NCBI RefSeq assembly: GCF_023823125.1
Contig: NZ_CP090949.1
Span: 930,001 to 994,000, forward strand
Length of the DNA: 64,000 nt
DNA from: Erythrobacter aurantius
GTDB taxonomy: Bacteria; Pseudomonadota; Alphaproteobacteria; Sphingomonadales; Sphingomonadaceae
Direction: 5' to 3'
A program made the position numbers and the translations under genes. The notes below the pieces were generated by a model. It saw only the letters and a program-made list of their open reading frames with translations, was not told the DNA's origin and did not search any database. Positions 8,172 through 17,315 of the stretch are shown here, one piece after another. The first letter of the stretch is position 1, and each line of letters begins with the position of its first letter.

Positions 8172-10018
8172 CAGTATTTCTCCAGAAGACTCGAACAGAA
8201 TCCGAGTTCCGGTAGGTCCGGAGTGCCAACAATCAGGGCGCGGTCGAGGAAATGGTTGAACTCCTCGCAAGCAGTCTCCGGCGCAAGAACGCAGGCGTGG
8301 CATGCCGAGCGGGAGAAGCTTGCTGACGCCCCCATGAGATCCTCAATGCAGAGAGGGTCTGACGAGCACCATTCTGCTGACCGAACCGCATTGAGAAACA
8401 TTTCGCCAAACCGGCCGGACCTTCCCTGACGCTGCAGGCCGCCAAGTGTGCCATCCGCGTCAGAGGTCGCCGTGTAGATAAGAAAGCCTGCCATCTCGCC
8501 ACCTTCCTCGTCAGCGTAGAGGCGTTCCTGGATTGCAGAAGAAGAATAGCCACACTCGAGGGTCAGCTGCTTCATGACGATGTGAGAGAGCGTGTGGCAA
8601 AGAAGGAAACGGGCAGAAATGCTCCTTGGAACCGCATCTTCACCATGTCGCTCCTTCCATGCCCTTGCATGATCATCATTCAAACGCTGGACCCGATCCA
8701 GAACAACTGCGCGCTGTTCCCAAGTTTCAACCTGCTCCTCATCCAGAGCAACGAAAATGCCTTCCCCTCTCACCTCGATCGCGGGCAGCCACGGCAGCTT
8801 TTGCTCGCTCAGGAGTGCAATGTTGCCCTCTGCCAGATCTCCGGGAGGGTTAATCCTGGTAAAGCCCCTGATTGCCTGGACTTGGCGAAGTCTGACCGCC
8901 CGGACGACATCAGATATCAGGCCTTCAAGGTTTGTGGGGACCGGCTCATGGCGGATCTCGAACTCGGATTCCCTATCGCTCACTTCAGACTGTGAATTGA
9001 GAAACTGCCGGTATTCGGCAAGACGGAGGTGATCGATATCGATCTCTGCATCCTGGTTGAGTTCAGTTTCGATCAGATCAGCCAGTTCCGCTGGAGTTTT
9101 CCCAAGGCTGTCGAGCACATGCCGAAACGAGGGATCCTCACAGTATCTCTCGATCTGCCTGGCCCGGTCCTCCGGAAATGTAAGTGAAAGCGGTCCCCAG
9201 AAACCACCCAGCTTCTCCCGCAAGTTCGGCATCCAGGGGGGGATGCTCAATGCACTCTCGACGACCGGGAAATAGAGATTCGAGGCGCCTCGCTGCACAC
9301 ATACTGGCTTGAGTTCGCAGTTCTCGTCGGCTTCGACCAGCCAGGGACGTTTCCCGGCGCAGTTTGCACCATTCGCCCACATCTTTTTCGAGAACACGCC
9401 TTCCATTGACCGCCGGGCGCCACATTCCCGGCACTTGACGACCAGCCCCGCAAGGCCGGCGCTTTCCGATCGGAAGTCGAGGAAGCCATGACGACTTGCG
9501 TTCCTGCACCCAGCCTTGTGACGCACCCAGAAGTGCCAAGGGAAATCATCCAGATGTCCGTTCTCGCAGGCCATTACGAAACGCACGGGAATGACGTGTA
9601 CCTTCCGGCCAGTCTCGCTCGTTCTGCTGCACTCGCCGCAATAAGGAGAAGGGTTGCCAGCCATGTTCGCCCAGTCGCTGGACTTTCCGATCCTGTCGCA
9701 ATTCGGACATTGAAGCCAGATCGGGAATCTGGTGGCGACAAGGCGGCGGCTATCTTCCTTGTCGTCTTTCGAGGTTCGCGTTTCGAGAACCGGGGGAAGC
9801 CTGAAACCACTGACCTGCAATTTCTTTTGAAGACGCCGCTCCGTCACCGTTTGCCTGTTCGCGAGACCAGCCGGAGGAAACTTCTCATCCCATGTCTCGA
9901 GACCGGCTACTACACCTGAGACGGCACCTCCCGCCGCACGGAAGTCAACAACAGCACCAGGACCGAATGTCGAGACAAGCGACGCTCGCCTGACTTCTCC
10001 GAGATCATTCTTGGCCAT
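8171..10018 (-). CDS. drmB: DUF1998-domain protein, DrmB-like
   Basis: 615 aa starting at ATG 10018, 8 bases after the stop of the DrmA-like gene. The N-terminus (RRASLVSTFGPGAVVDF, residues 10-26) is the typical opening of DUF1998 partner proteins. Two Cys clusters (CPNC ... YCGEC near 120-150 and CREC near 210) suggest zinc binding. The C-terminal third is DUF1998: a CHTLSHIVMKQL segment, an IYTATSDADGTLGGL segment, then CSSDPLCIED and ACHACVLAPETACEEFNHFLDR with clustered Cys residues. DrmB is the DUF1998 component of DISARM that acts with helicase DrmA. The DrmA-like gene directly upstream supports this. The symbol rests on family resemblance and gene order; other DUF1998-helicase systems exist. 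Confidence 0.8.
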   Translation of the reverse strand: MAKNDLGEVRRASLVSTFGPGAVVDFRAAGGAVSGVVAGLETWDEKFPPAGLANRQTVTERRLQKKLQVSGFRLPPVLETRTSKDDKEDSRRLVATRFPIWLQCPNCDRIGKSSDWANMAGNPSPYCGECSRTSETGRKVHVIPVRFVMACENGHLDDFPWHFWVRHKAGCRNASRHGFLDFRSESAGLAGLVVKCRECGARRSMEGVFSKKMWANGANCAGKRPWLVEADENCELKPVCVQRGASNLYFPVVESALSIPPWMPNLREKLGGFWGPLSLTFPEDRARQIERYCEDPSFRHVLDSLGKTPAELADLIETELNQDAEIDIDHLRLAEYRQFLNSQSEVSDRESEFEIRHEPVPTNLEGLISDVVRAVRLRQVQAIRGFTRINPPGDLAEGNIALLSEQKLPWLPAIEVRGEGIFVALDEEQVETWEQRAVVLDRVQRLNDDHARAWKERHGEDAVPRSISARFLLCHTLSHIVMKQLTLECGYSSSAIQERLYADEEGGEMAGFLIYTATSDADGTLGGLQRQGRSGRFGEMFLNAVRSAEWCSSDPLCIEDLMGASASFSRSACHACVLAPETACEEFNHFLDRALIVGTPDLPELGFCSSLLEKY

Positions 10019-10026
10019 GGCTTCCC

Positions 10027-13000
10027 TTACCTCCCCTTGCGCAGTCGTTCAGCCATCCGGAAAGCCGACCCGACTTCGACGCTACGCATGGTGTTCATCG
10101 TTGCCCACGCATCGCCAGGCTCACGACCAAGAGCCCTTTTCTGGGCAGCCTTTTCGGCGCTTTGCAGCAGGGATGCAGACGGTCGAAACTCGTCCCAGTA
10201 TTTCTGGGGCGATCTTGCCTGCCAGTCATTCAGCAGCTTTTCGAGCTCCGCACCGACCTCGGTCTCCTCGCTATCAATTCGTTCTGCGCGCAGAACGATC
10301 TTGTGAACCAGCTCTTCGACAAGCTCGCGCCTTTCCTCTGTCAAACCGACGTCAGACTGACCGGTCATTCCCGGAATCAGGTGACGTACCGCAGCCACCA
10401 GAGCAGCGTGGAGAGCGCGGTCCCTCGCTCTCGAGGCAAACGGCGTTACGCTGGTGGCTTCTACATCCCGATAGAGGGCCTGGTGCCAGCCCGCGAAGGT
10501 CTCGAAATGTGATCTATCCCGTGCCTTTGCATTGTTGAGGATCGTTACAACCAGTCCTGACGTGTCACTTCGACCTACCCGGCTGGTGGACTGGATATAT
10601 TCTGACGTAGTCTTCGGCTGCCCATTGACAACCATCAGCCCAAGCCGCGCTATATCCACGCCCACACTGACCATGTTTGTGGCCAGAACGACATCAACCG
10701 AGCCTTCATCGTCACACCGGATTTCAAGCTGGTCGAGCATCTTGAGGATATCGTCCTGCGTGCGCCGTGAGGTCAACTCCTCTACGTTCGACACCTCCCG
10801 CTCGTCTTCAGATCGGGCACCGGCAAACAACTTCACCGAATCCGACACGTCGTCTTGCATGAGAACGAGGGCACCTCCCAACTCGCGCAGAGAGTTGAAG
10901 TAGCCCAGCATGGTCCAGTAGTCGTCTTTGCCTTCGCCAGTCGGAAAGCGCGAAGCCGACTGGAGCAATGATCCCGCAACGGCCTGGAGTGCAAATTTGG
11001 CTGATCGGCCCGCCGTCGAAATGCCGATGTAGCGCCTCCCTTCCGCTTCTTCCATTACGGGTTTCGTGACGGCGAAACCTGAGTCCTGGTAATCAATTCC
11101 CGAAGGAGGAAACTGGCAGGTCCTTCTGTCGAACAGCGCTCTTACCTGCTCCTCAGCCTTCCTTATGGTGGCGGTCGAGCCAATGATCTTGGGTGGGTGT
11201 CCGGATGCTGAAAAGATCAGATCTATGGCGCTCTCATAAAGTCCAGACACCGTTCCCAGCGGCCCTGAGATAAGGTGCAGTTCATCCTGGATTATGAGGT
11301 CGGGTGTGTTGCCCTCATGGGCACCAAACAGGATAACAGTGCGTTCGTTCCTGACGATCTGTGCAAACTTGTCGACTGTGCCAATGAGCAGGGTCGGTCG
11401 CTGCTCATAGATATCTTCATCAACAGTGCAGACCGGAAGCTCGCCATGCAACAGACAGTCACTGTTCTCACAATGGACGCTGACGGGCGATGTTGCCCGT
11501 GGCTGTAGCCATTTGACGTCCTTGTGGCAGCAGGGGCATTTTGCAAGCTGTTCCGGCGAGGACACCTCTTTCGCTCCTTGCAAAGCGGCGTAGGCGGTGG
11601 CTCGCTTGTTTGGTGCAGCGGCATCCCCAACCCAAAGTCCTATTGAGACCGGATGCGCGCCGTTCAGTTGGAAATCGAAATTGGCCTCGATGAGGCGCGT
11701 CCGGATGGCCTCGCAGGCGGCGATCATGGCAACGGCGCGGGAAAACTGCTGGGTGGTAAGAAGTCGTAGCGTGTAGCGCATGACCGCTATCACTCCGGGA
11801 CCGCTCTGGGCTGGACCGGCCAGCCGACGATGAAAAATCAGCATGGCAATGAGGCCCAGATAGGCTTCGGTCTTGCCGCCTCCGGTCGGGAACCAGAGTA
11901 GGTCCATCACATCCCGGTCCACGTGTCCACGGTCAATCGTGGACTCCGAGGCGAGCAGAAGAAAGGCCAGCTGAAACGGCCGCCAGACGAGAGGCCTGCT
12001 GCCACCCTCCTGTGCCCAGGCGAACTGCGTGCTCATGGCGAGGTTGGCCAGCTGAAACGCCTGTCGCATGGCCGTGTCGCGCCCCATTCTGCTGCATGCA
12101 GCTGACATTCGCGTAAGGACCAGGCGGCATTGCGCGAGGTTCGCCTCAGCGGCCTTCTGTTCCCATTCCTCTAGTTCAACGAACTTCGACAACTGGTCCG
12201 AGATCCAACATTCGTATGCTGCACAGAATGCCTCCAGCCCGCGCAGCAGGTCATCCGCGCCTGCACTGGCGAGAAAGTCCGCGCCGAGCGGGCCTCTTCC
12301 GCCTGCCGCGGCGAGCTCCTCGAAAACGGCATGTCCTGCCGAGGAAACATCCGGAACAATCCCGCTTGGCAACCAGGTACTTCGTATGAAAGTAACCGTG
12401 TTTCCGCTTTTCCCCGCAGATGGGGCAGACCACTCTGCGGAGCATGTATGGCCTGCCGCATACTCCTCCACATTGCGATAGAGCAGGGCGTTGGAGACTG
12501 CCTCATCGTCGTCAGACTGCGCGTTTAAGCCCCTGATCGAAGGCCGCGGAACGAGAGCAGATCCTTCAGCTGCTGTGACCTTTAAAACTGTCTGGAAGAA
12601 AGTATTGCTCTCAGCCTCATCCCTTCCCACCATCGAGAGGTTGGAGTTTATGAGGGTTGCCGTAACGAGCCGACAGTCCGGTCCTTCGACTGCCCTGACA
12701 TGGAGCTCTGCACCACTTGCCAACTCGTTTTTCTCTGCAAGGTCAATCCTGAGAGCTCTCCCGTCACAGTTGATGTCATCAATCAGGAGGTCGACCGGGG
12801 TCCTTTCCCAAAACTCCTGACCATCTTCTTCGATCACCTTGTTGTATCTGGCGAAGCTGACCTCGACACTGATCTTGTGTTCACCGGCGGACTGGACCGA
12901 AAACGACACGCCAGCGGTAGATGGGCGCATCACGGATTTTGCCGGGATTTCCTCTGGCGTACCGTCGGACGCCTCCTCGTTCCTGCCCGCGCTGCCAACC

Positions 13001-13182
13001 TCAAGCTTGTCGTCCTCCTCTCCGGGAGTTTCCGATCGCATCGGCCAGAGGATCCCTGTCAGATACACATCCGAAGGACGGGATTTGAGCTTTTCGTTTT
13101 TCAATCGCGGCCCGATCAGATCTTCAGAGAGACGGTCAACCATTTCCGATCGGATACTGGAAGGGTCATTTATCACTGTCAT
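10027..13182 (-). CDS. drmA: large superfamily 2 helicase, DrmA-like
   Basis: 1051 aa from ATG 13182. A roughly 400-residue N-terminal region precedes the helicase core: Walker A PTGGGKT (432-438), a long insert with a CPCC...HCENSDC zinc-like cluster (549-576), DELH motif II (633-636), GSTAT motif III (668-672), then ATNMVSVGVDIARL motif V and QSTSRVGR motif VI (864-871). This layout with the PTGGGKTEAYLG and QDELHLISGPLGT signatures is that of DrmA-type helicases paired with DUF1998 proteins. DrmA with DrmB forms the core complex of DISARM, which blocks incoming phage DNA. It is first in a three-gene minus-strand operon (DrmA-, DrmB-, NERD-helicase-like) and diverges from the cytosine methylase gene, whose product would mark self DNA. 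Confidence 0.82.
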   Translation of the reverse strand: MTVINDPSSIRSEMVDRLSEDLIGPRLKNEKLKSRPSDVYLTGILWPMRSETPGEEDDKLEVGSAGRNEEASDGTPEEIPAKSVMRPSTAGVSFSVQSAGEHKISVEVSFARYNKVIEEDGQEFWERTPVDLLIDDINCDGRALRIDLAEKNELASGAELHVRAVEGPDCRLVTATLINSNLSMVGRDEAESNTFFQTVLKVTAAEGSALVPRPSIRGLNAQSDDDEAVSNALLYRNVEEYAAGHTCSAEWSAPSAGKSGNTVTFIRSTWLPSGIVPDVSSAGHAVFEELAAAGGRGPLGADFLASAGADDLLRGLEAFCAAYECWISDQLSKFVELEEWEQKAAEANLAQCRLVLTRMSAACSRMGRDTAMRQAFQLANLAMSTQFAWAQEGGSRPLVWRPFQLAFLLLASESTIDRGHVDRDVMDLLWFPTGGGKTEAYLGLIAMLIFHRRLAGPAQSGPGVIAVMRYTLRLLTTQQFSRAVAMIAACEAIRTRLIEANFDFQLNGAHPVSIGLWVGDAAAPNKRATAYAALQGAKEVSSPEQLAKCPCCHKDVKWLQPRATSPVSVHCENSDCLLHGELPVCTVDEDIYEQRPTLLIGTVDKFAQIVRNERTVILFGAHEGNTPDLIIQDELHLISGPLGTVSGLYESAIDLIFSASGHPPKIIGSTATIRKAEEQVRALFDRRTCQFPPSGIDYQDSGFAVTKPVMEEAEGRRYIGISTAGRSAKFALQAVAGSLLQSASRFPTGEGKDDYWTMLGYFNSLRELGGALVLMQDDVSDSVKLFAGARSEDEREVSNVEELTSRRTQDDILKMLDQLEIRCDDEGSVDVVLATNMVSVGVDIARLGLMVVNGQPKTTSEYIQSTSRVGRSDTSGLVVTILNNAKARDRSHFETFAGWHQALYRDVEATSVTPFASRARDRALHAALVAAVRHLIPGMTGQSDVGLTEERRELVEELVHKIVLRAERIDSEETEVGAELEKLLNDWQARSPQKYWDEFRPSASLLQSAEKAAQKRALGREPGDAWATMNTMRSVEVGSAFRMAERLRKGR

Positions 13183-13327
13183 ATGATCGCTTCTCTTGCC
13201 CTTCCACCCAGCAGACGTCGAATGTGCGAGCCGCTCTAGTCACCAAGTACTAACTGTCTGTTTCGGATTTGGAAAATACTCAGTGTCGGAAATAGGATAA
13301 TATCGCCAGAGAAGTCGCGCACAACCC

Positions 13328-13374
13328 AAGGCGCCAAGCAGGGGTCTGGCCTGCTTGAAATCTGGCAAGGCGCC
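13328..13374. promoter_or_regulatory. repeat cluster in the drmA/dcm divergent intergenic region
   Basis: The 363 bases between the drmA-like start (13182) and the methylase start (13546) hold no convincing gene. Within them AAGCAGG (13336-13342) and CCTGCTT (13350-13356) form a perfect 7-base inverted repeat with a 7-base spacer, flanked by two AAGGCGCC copies (13328-13335 and 13367-13374). The spacing suggests a dimeric operator. Cytosine methylases with N-terminal helix-turn-helix segments can repress their own promoters, so the Dcm-like protein itself is one possible binder; that is speculation. The rest of the gap is unremarkable. Confidence 0.35.
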
Positions 13375-13545
13375 GGAACTTCTCCTTTCGACTTTCTCTT
13401 GCTGAGCATACTGCACGGCCGCTGAAGACTCGGCTGCAATCAGCAGCTGTGGACCTAGGCGAAACAAACAAGGAACAAAGCTTGCTTCCCGGGAATCTTC
13501 GTGCCAGTTGGTCATTACCTTACCCAGCAGCTGGAGCCAGCCCGG

Positions 13546-14799
13546 ATGGCGAACGAACCCTTCTTCTTCTCTAACGACCTCAACAAGGCAGGGCTCGATC
13601 CAGATACTGCGTCATCAGCGCTCGGGGTGTCGCCGCGACAGGTAAAGCGGTATCTGGCCGGCGACTGTGACATTCCCAAACTGGTACGCGAGAAGGTAAG
13701 CGAACTTGCGGCCGCTCGCCGCAGGGAATCTGCTGGCAATGAGGCTTTCCGCTTCATCGACCTGTTCGCCGGTATTGGCGGAATGCGACTGGGGTTCGAG
13801 GCAATCGGTGGGAAATGCGTCTTTACCAGCGAGTGGGACCGCTTTTCGCAGAAGACCTATCTGCACAATTTTCCAGATGGTGATGATCACGTCTTTGCGG
13901 GCGACATTCGTCCTTACGGCGAGGATCCGTCGCGAATTCCGGCTTTTGATGTCTTGCTAGCCGGCTTTCCCTGCCAGCCGTTCTCGCTTGCTGGAGTGTC
14001 CAAGAAAAATTCGCTGGGGCGGGCCCACGGCTTCGCGTGCGAAGATCAGGGCAATCTGTTCTTCGAGATCGCTCGCATTATCGCGCATCATCGACCCGCA
14101 GCTTTTCTGCTCGAGAACGTCAAGAACCTGCAGAGCCACGATCGCGGGCGGACTTTCGAGGTCATTCGCCGGACGCTGACCGAGGATCTCGGATATAATA
14201 TTGATTTCCGGATCATAAGCTCGGCTCCCTTCGTGCCACAAAAGCGCCAGCGCATCTTCATCGTTGGATTCCGTGAGGACGTCGGTTTCAGCTTCGATGA
14301 CTTTGACAGTGAACTGCCGCCTGAGAAGGACTGGCCAACTCTTGGCGCCATTCTTCAGTCACACAACGAGGTCGACGCAAAATACACGCTTTCGCCGAAG
14401 CTATGGGATTACCTACAGGCGTACCGGAAGAAGCACGAGAAAGCCGGCAACGGCTTCGGCTACACAGCCCATAGTCCAGACGATGTCGCACGCACCCTGT
14501 CGGCGCGCTATCACAAGGATGGTTCGGAGATCCTGATCTCGCAAAAGGACACACGACCGCGTCGCCTCACACCAGTCGAATGTGCACGTTTGATGGGGTT
14601 CGAGCGCGATGGGCGCGAGTGGCTGATCCCGGTCTCCGACACTCAGGCCTATCGTCAGTTCGGCAACGCCGTGGTCGTTCCGGTGGTCGAGGCGATTGCC
14701 CGGACAATGAAGCCTGCATTGTTTCGAGCGCTCGGAAAGACTGAGAATAGCCAATCAATCGAGCAGGGCGATGTGGTGGAGTCCGCACTTTTGCTGTGA
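13546..14799 (+). CDS. dcm: DNA (cytosine-5) methyltransferase, Dcm-like
   Basis: Start chosen at ATG 13546, which has CTGGAG about nine bases upstream; the frame stays open to a GTG at 13501. The protein is 417 aa. Residues 10-50 look like a helix-turn-helix (ALGVSPRQVKRYLAG). Catalytic-domain motifs follow in order: FIDLFAGIGGMRLGF (motif I, AdoMet), GFPCQPFSLAG with nucleophile Cys143 (IV), LLENVKNL with Glu190 (VI), QKRQRIFIVGF (VIII), RRLTPVECARLMGFE (IX) and QFGNAVVVPVV (X). It methylates cytosine C5 in a short DNA site; with a Vsr and an MvaI-type nuclease beside it the site is probably CCWGG or a relative, which is inference. It overlaps vsr by 4 bases. It could serve both the type II system and the DISARM-like genes as the self-marking enzyme. 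Confidence 0.93.
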   Translation: MANEPFFFSNDLNKAGLDPDTASSALGVSPRQVKRYLAGDCDIPKLVREKVSELAAARRRESAGNEAFRFIDLFAGIGGMRLGFEAIGGKCVFTSEWDRFSQKTYLHNFPDGDDHVFAGDIRPYGEDPSRIPAFDVLLAGFPCQPFSLAGVSKKNSLGRAHGFACEDQGNLFFEIARIIAHHRPAAFLLENVKNLQSHDRGRTFEVIRRTLTEDLGYNIDFRIISSAPFVPQKRQRIFIVGFREDVGFSFDDFDSELPPEKDWPTLGAILQSHNEVDAKYTLSPKLWDYLQAYRKKHEKAGNGFGYTAHSPDDVARTLSARYHKDGSEILISQKDTRPRRLTPVECARLMGFERDGREWLIPVSDTQAYRQFGNAVVVPVVEAIARTMKPALFRALGKTENSQSIEQGDVVESALLL

Positions 14800-15275
14800 C
14801 CGACATCGTAGATCCCGCTACGCGTCACCGAATGATGGCGTCGATCAAGGGGCGCAATACAAAGCCCGAAATGATCGTCCGTTCTGGACTCCATCGCATG
14901 GGTTATCGTTTCCGACTGCACGCCAAGGAACTTCCCGGCAAGCCTGACCTTGTACTACCAAGATTAAAGGCAGTGATCGAGGTTCGCGGGTGCTTCTGGC
15001 ACGGTCATCAATGCCCACTCTTTCGTTGGCCAGGCACCAGAACCGCTTTCTGGCGCGACAAGATCATAGCCAATATTGAGCGCGACGCGCGGAATCGCGA
15101 GGCCCTGCTTGCTGATGGCTGGAGGCTCGCCGAAGTCTGGGAATGCCAACTCAAGGGTCGCGGTCGCAAGAATCCTGACCAGATAATCAAGTCGCTTGCA
15201 TATTTCCTCGAGAGCGATGTGGCATTCGTTAGCCTTGGCGGAGTTCAGACCTTCTCGGCGCGCGATGGGGAATAG
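14796..15275 (+). CDS. vsr: very short patch repair (Vsr) endonuclease
   Basis: 159 aa, starting at GTG 14796 which overlaps the TGA of the methylase gene. Vsr nicks DNA next to T:G mismatches left when 5-methylcytosine deaminates within the methylase's site, so it commonly accompanies Dcm-type enzymes. The family pattern is clear: RHRMMASIKGRNTKPE near the N-terminus, LPGKPDLVLPR with the catalytic Asp, VIEVRGCFWHGHQC with the FWHGH histidines and zinc cysteines, and FWRDKI. The 3' end overlaps the convergent restriction gene by 31 bases. The length is normal for the family. Confidence 0.95.
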   Translation: MTDIVDPATRHRMMASIKGRNTKPEMIVRSGLHRMGYRFRLHAKELPGKPDLVLPRLKAVIEVRGCFWHGHQCPLFRWPGTRTAFWRDKIIANIERDARNREALLADGWRLAEVWECQLKGRGRKNPDQIIKSLAYFLESDVAFVSLGGVQTFSARDGE

Positions 15276-16588
15276 AGAGCTGCCATTGCCTCAGGCAACT
15301 GTAATGCGTTTATCCGCCACTGAGATCGAACCTTGGCGCGGCCATCAGCATAAACTGTGTCAGCAGGGTCATAGAAAACCAGGCCACGCGCAATTGCCCG
15401 AAGCAACTTCCAGACATCTGTCCCTGAACCCGTGACGAAATCCTCTGCGTAGCGGTACTCGTATTGTGCCTCAGTTTCCCGCCTTTCGGCCTTGATGTAG
15501 AGCGCATTGGCGTGCTTGGCGTTCCAGCAGTTCGCGAGTTTCTCCAGTGACCAGCCCGCCGCGATGTCATCTGTTTCTGGATCGACCAGTTCGACACCGA
15601 TCTGGTCTGGCGACGCGAATTCGTCGGCTTCCGCATCGTAACCTTTTACCCGCATTACGAGGCCCGTCGCGGCAGAGAGCTTGCCAGCCCGATGGATCCC
15701 CACAAATCGCAGCGAGCCGTCAGGTTTCCTTCCCGGGCGGCCGTGGCGTTCCATAAATTCTCTGAAGGTGTGCTCGCCCTGGTACCCATAGTCCGGTGTA
15801 GGTGTCACCAGACTGATCCGGCTCCCACTGAACGACTTGATCTCGAAGCCGTGACGGTCGGGAGCCTTGTTTCCATTTGCCACAACTCCCAACAGCGCCT
15901 CGAGCGTGTAGCCCCCGCCCTGCGCTCCTTTGAAAGGATGGATGCCATCGGCCTTCTGAATACGCGAGGCATGCCAACCGCCACGAACAATTACCGAAAT
16001 TTCGCTTCGAAGCAGTTCACGAGGCGACAATTCAGGGTCTTCAGCATCAATGACGAGCGGTCTTAGTACGCCGCCTGTATCGACCACTGGCAAATCGGGG
16101 AAATGCGATGCTAGTGGATCGTCGCGTTCGGTCAGGACGAGGCCAACCACCTGGCCGTCGCTTGCAGTTCCCAGAATCAGCCACCGCTGGCCGTAAAGCG
16201 CCTGTCGTTCTCGGCGCAATGCGTCCGGTGGTCTGACGCAACCGGCAAGAAATCCCGAGAGCCGTGCCTCCGGATACTGGAAGTAATCTATGATGCGGGT
16301 TCGGGGAGCCGGGCAGCGCCCGCCAGCAGGATCCAGCCACGCCAAGTCAATCTGAGCCTCAAGCTTAGGTCGGCCGGGACTTGCCGCGCGCTTGGCTACG
16401 CTCTCGCTTGGCGAGCGCGCATGGATTGTCGCCGGGAATATGTTGGTAACGCCGTCGAGGCCGCCTCCGAGATAGATCTGGTTCTTCTCATTATCCTGCC
16501 GAGCGCTGAGTTTCTTCACCCAGGCCGTTCTTACGCCATGGTCAGCGAATAGATTCCTGAGCTCCGACAGAGTGCTTATGCCATCCAT
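15245..16588 (-). CDS. MvaI/BcnI-family type II restriction endonuclease with a long N-terminal extension
   Basis: 447 aa from ATG 16588. Residues 225-270 contain GGYTLEALLGV, then Asp244, Glu249 and Lys251 (in HGFEIKSF). This D-X4-E-X-K spacing equals the published MvaI active site (Asp50, Glu55, Lys57), and the upstream Glu230 fits the family pattern. MvaI cuts CCWGG and BcnI CCSGG as monomers; the exact site here is not known. Family members are near 240 residues, so roughly the first 200 residues are extra and not recognised. The gene is convergent with methylase-vsr and its end overlaps vsr by 31 bases. Together the three make a full type II restriction-modification unit. Confidence 0.88.
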   Translation of the reverse strand: MDGISTLSELRNLFADHGVRTAWVKKLSARQDNEKNQIYLGGGLDGVTNIFPATIHARSPSESVAKRAASPGRPKLEAQIDLAWLDPAGGRCPAPRTRIIDYFQYPEARLSGFLAGCVRPPDALRRERQALYGQRWLILGTASDGQVVGLVLTERDDPLASHFPDLPVVDTGGVLRPLVIDAEDPELSPRELLRSEISVIVRGGWHASRIQKADGIHPFKGAQGGGYTLEALLGVVANGNKAPDRHGFEIKSFSGSRISLVTPTPDYGYQGEHTFREFMERHGRPGRKPDGSLRFVGIHRAGKLSAATGLVMRVKGYDAEADEFASPDQIGVELVDPETDDIAAGWSLEKLANCWNAKHANALYIKAERRETEAQYEYRYAEDFVTGSGTDVWKLLRAIARGLVFYDPADTVYADGRAKVRSQWRINALQLPEAMAALYSPSRAEKV

Positions 16589-16689
16589 CCCGCATCAATA
16601 TCTCCGAGACAGGCGATGCGAAAGATTTACCATTAGTCGCTAGTGTCGTGGGTGTCTTAAGGTCCGTGAGACAAGCTTGGAGAAAAGCA

Positions 16690-17313
16690 TTGCGCGTGTG
16701 TAGCTACGTCATGAGTACTGACCGTGGCAGTGCGCCCAATTACGATGGGGGCGCCGTGACACTTGCAATCTGCAAGCCCCGTGTGCGTCGCAAGGGTCAA
16801 CCGGGTGACTTACTTCTTGGCTTCAATGGATCGGCTCTCTCCAGCCGGCCAAATTCGCTGCGCTGGGCTGGTCTTGTCGCAGAAGTGATGGCGCTTGAAG
16901 ACTACTGGGAAGACCCGCGCTTCAAAACGAAACAACCGGGGCACTCGAACACTCCAGACAACATCTATCGGTCTGAAAACGGAACAACTATCCAAGTTCC
17001 CAATTCGAGCCACGACTGCGCCAATATGGAGACCGATCTGAGTGGCAGAAACACGTTAATCTGCGGGAAGGCGTGGCATTTCGGCGATGATGGACCTGAG
17101 CTTCCGGAGTACTTCGGTTTGCATGTTCCGATGAACGCAAGGCGCACGGAACCTCTGCGAGAGATCCCTCGCGCTGTCTGGATCGCTCTCGAGGCGTGGC
17201 TCGACCACAACGACGCCGGCTTGCCGGTTGCAACGGGTCTCCAAGGCAAAGGGTGCTCTTCGAGGGCTGAGCCATCACGAACATTGAGGGCAGGTGCGGG
17301 GCCGCGTTGTTGA
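16690..17313 (+). CDS. nucleotide modification associated domain 2 (Nmad2) family protein
   Basis: The frame opens at 16648, but TTG 16690 has a strong GGAGA Shine-Dalgarno just upstream and starts right before the conserved core, giving 207 aa. The core near residues 5-45 (CSYVMSTDRGSAPNY, GGAVTLAICKPRVRR, GDLLLGFNG) is the Nmad2 signature. Nmad proteins were predicted by comparative genomics to act in hypermodified-base DNA systems; no enzyme activity is established, as far as I know. It stands next to the restriction-modification genes and ends 3 bases before the next gene, with which it likely forms an operon. It may recognise or help make modified bases. The family call is confident; the function is open. 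Confidence 0.78.
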   Translation: MRVCSYVMSTDRGSAPNYDGGAVTLAICKPRVRRKGQPGDLLLGFNGSALSSRPNSLRWAGLVAEVMALEDYWEDPRFKTKQPGHSNTPDNIYRSENGTTIQVPNSSHDCANMETDLSGRNTLICGKAWHFGDDGPELPEYFGLHVPMNARRTEPLREIPRAVWIALEAWLDHNDAGLPVATGLQGKGCSSRAEPSRTLRAGAGPRC

Positions 17314-17315
17314 CC

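Noticed and set aside
13240..13515. Small minus-strand frames in the drmA/dcm intergenic region as genes
   Set aside because: No ribosome site or recognisable domain, and they cover the inverted repeats; treated as promoter region.
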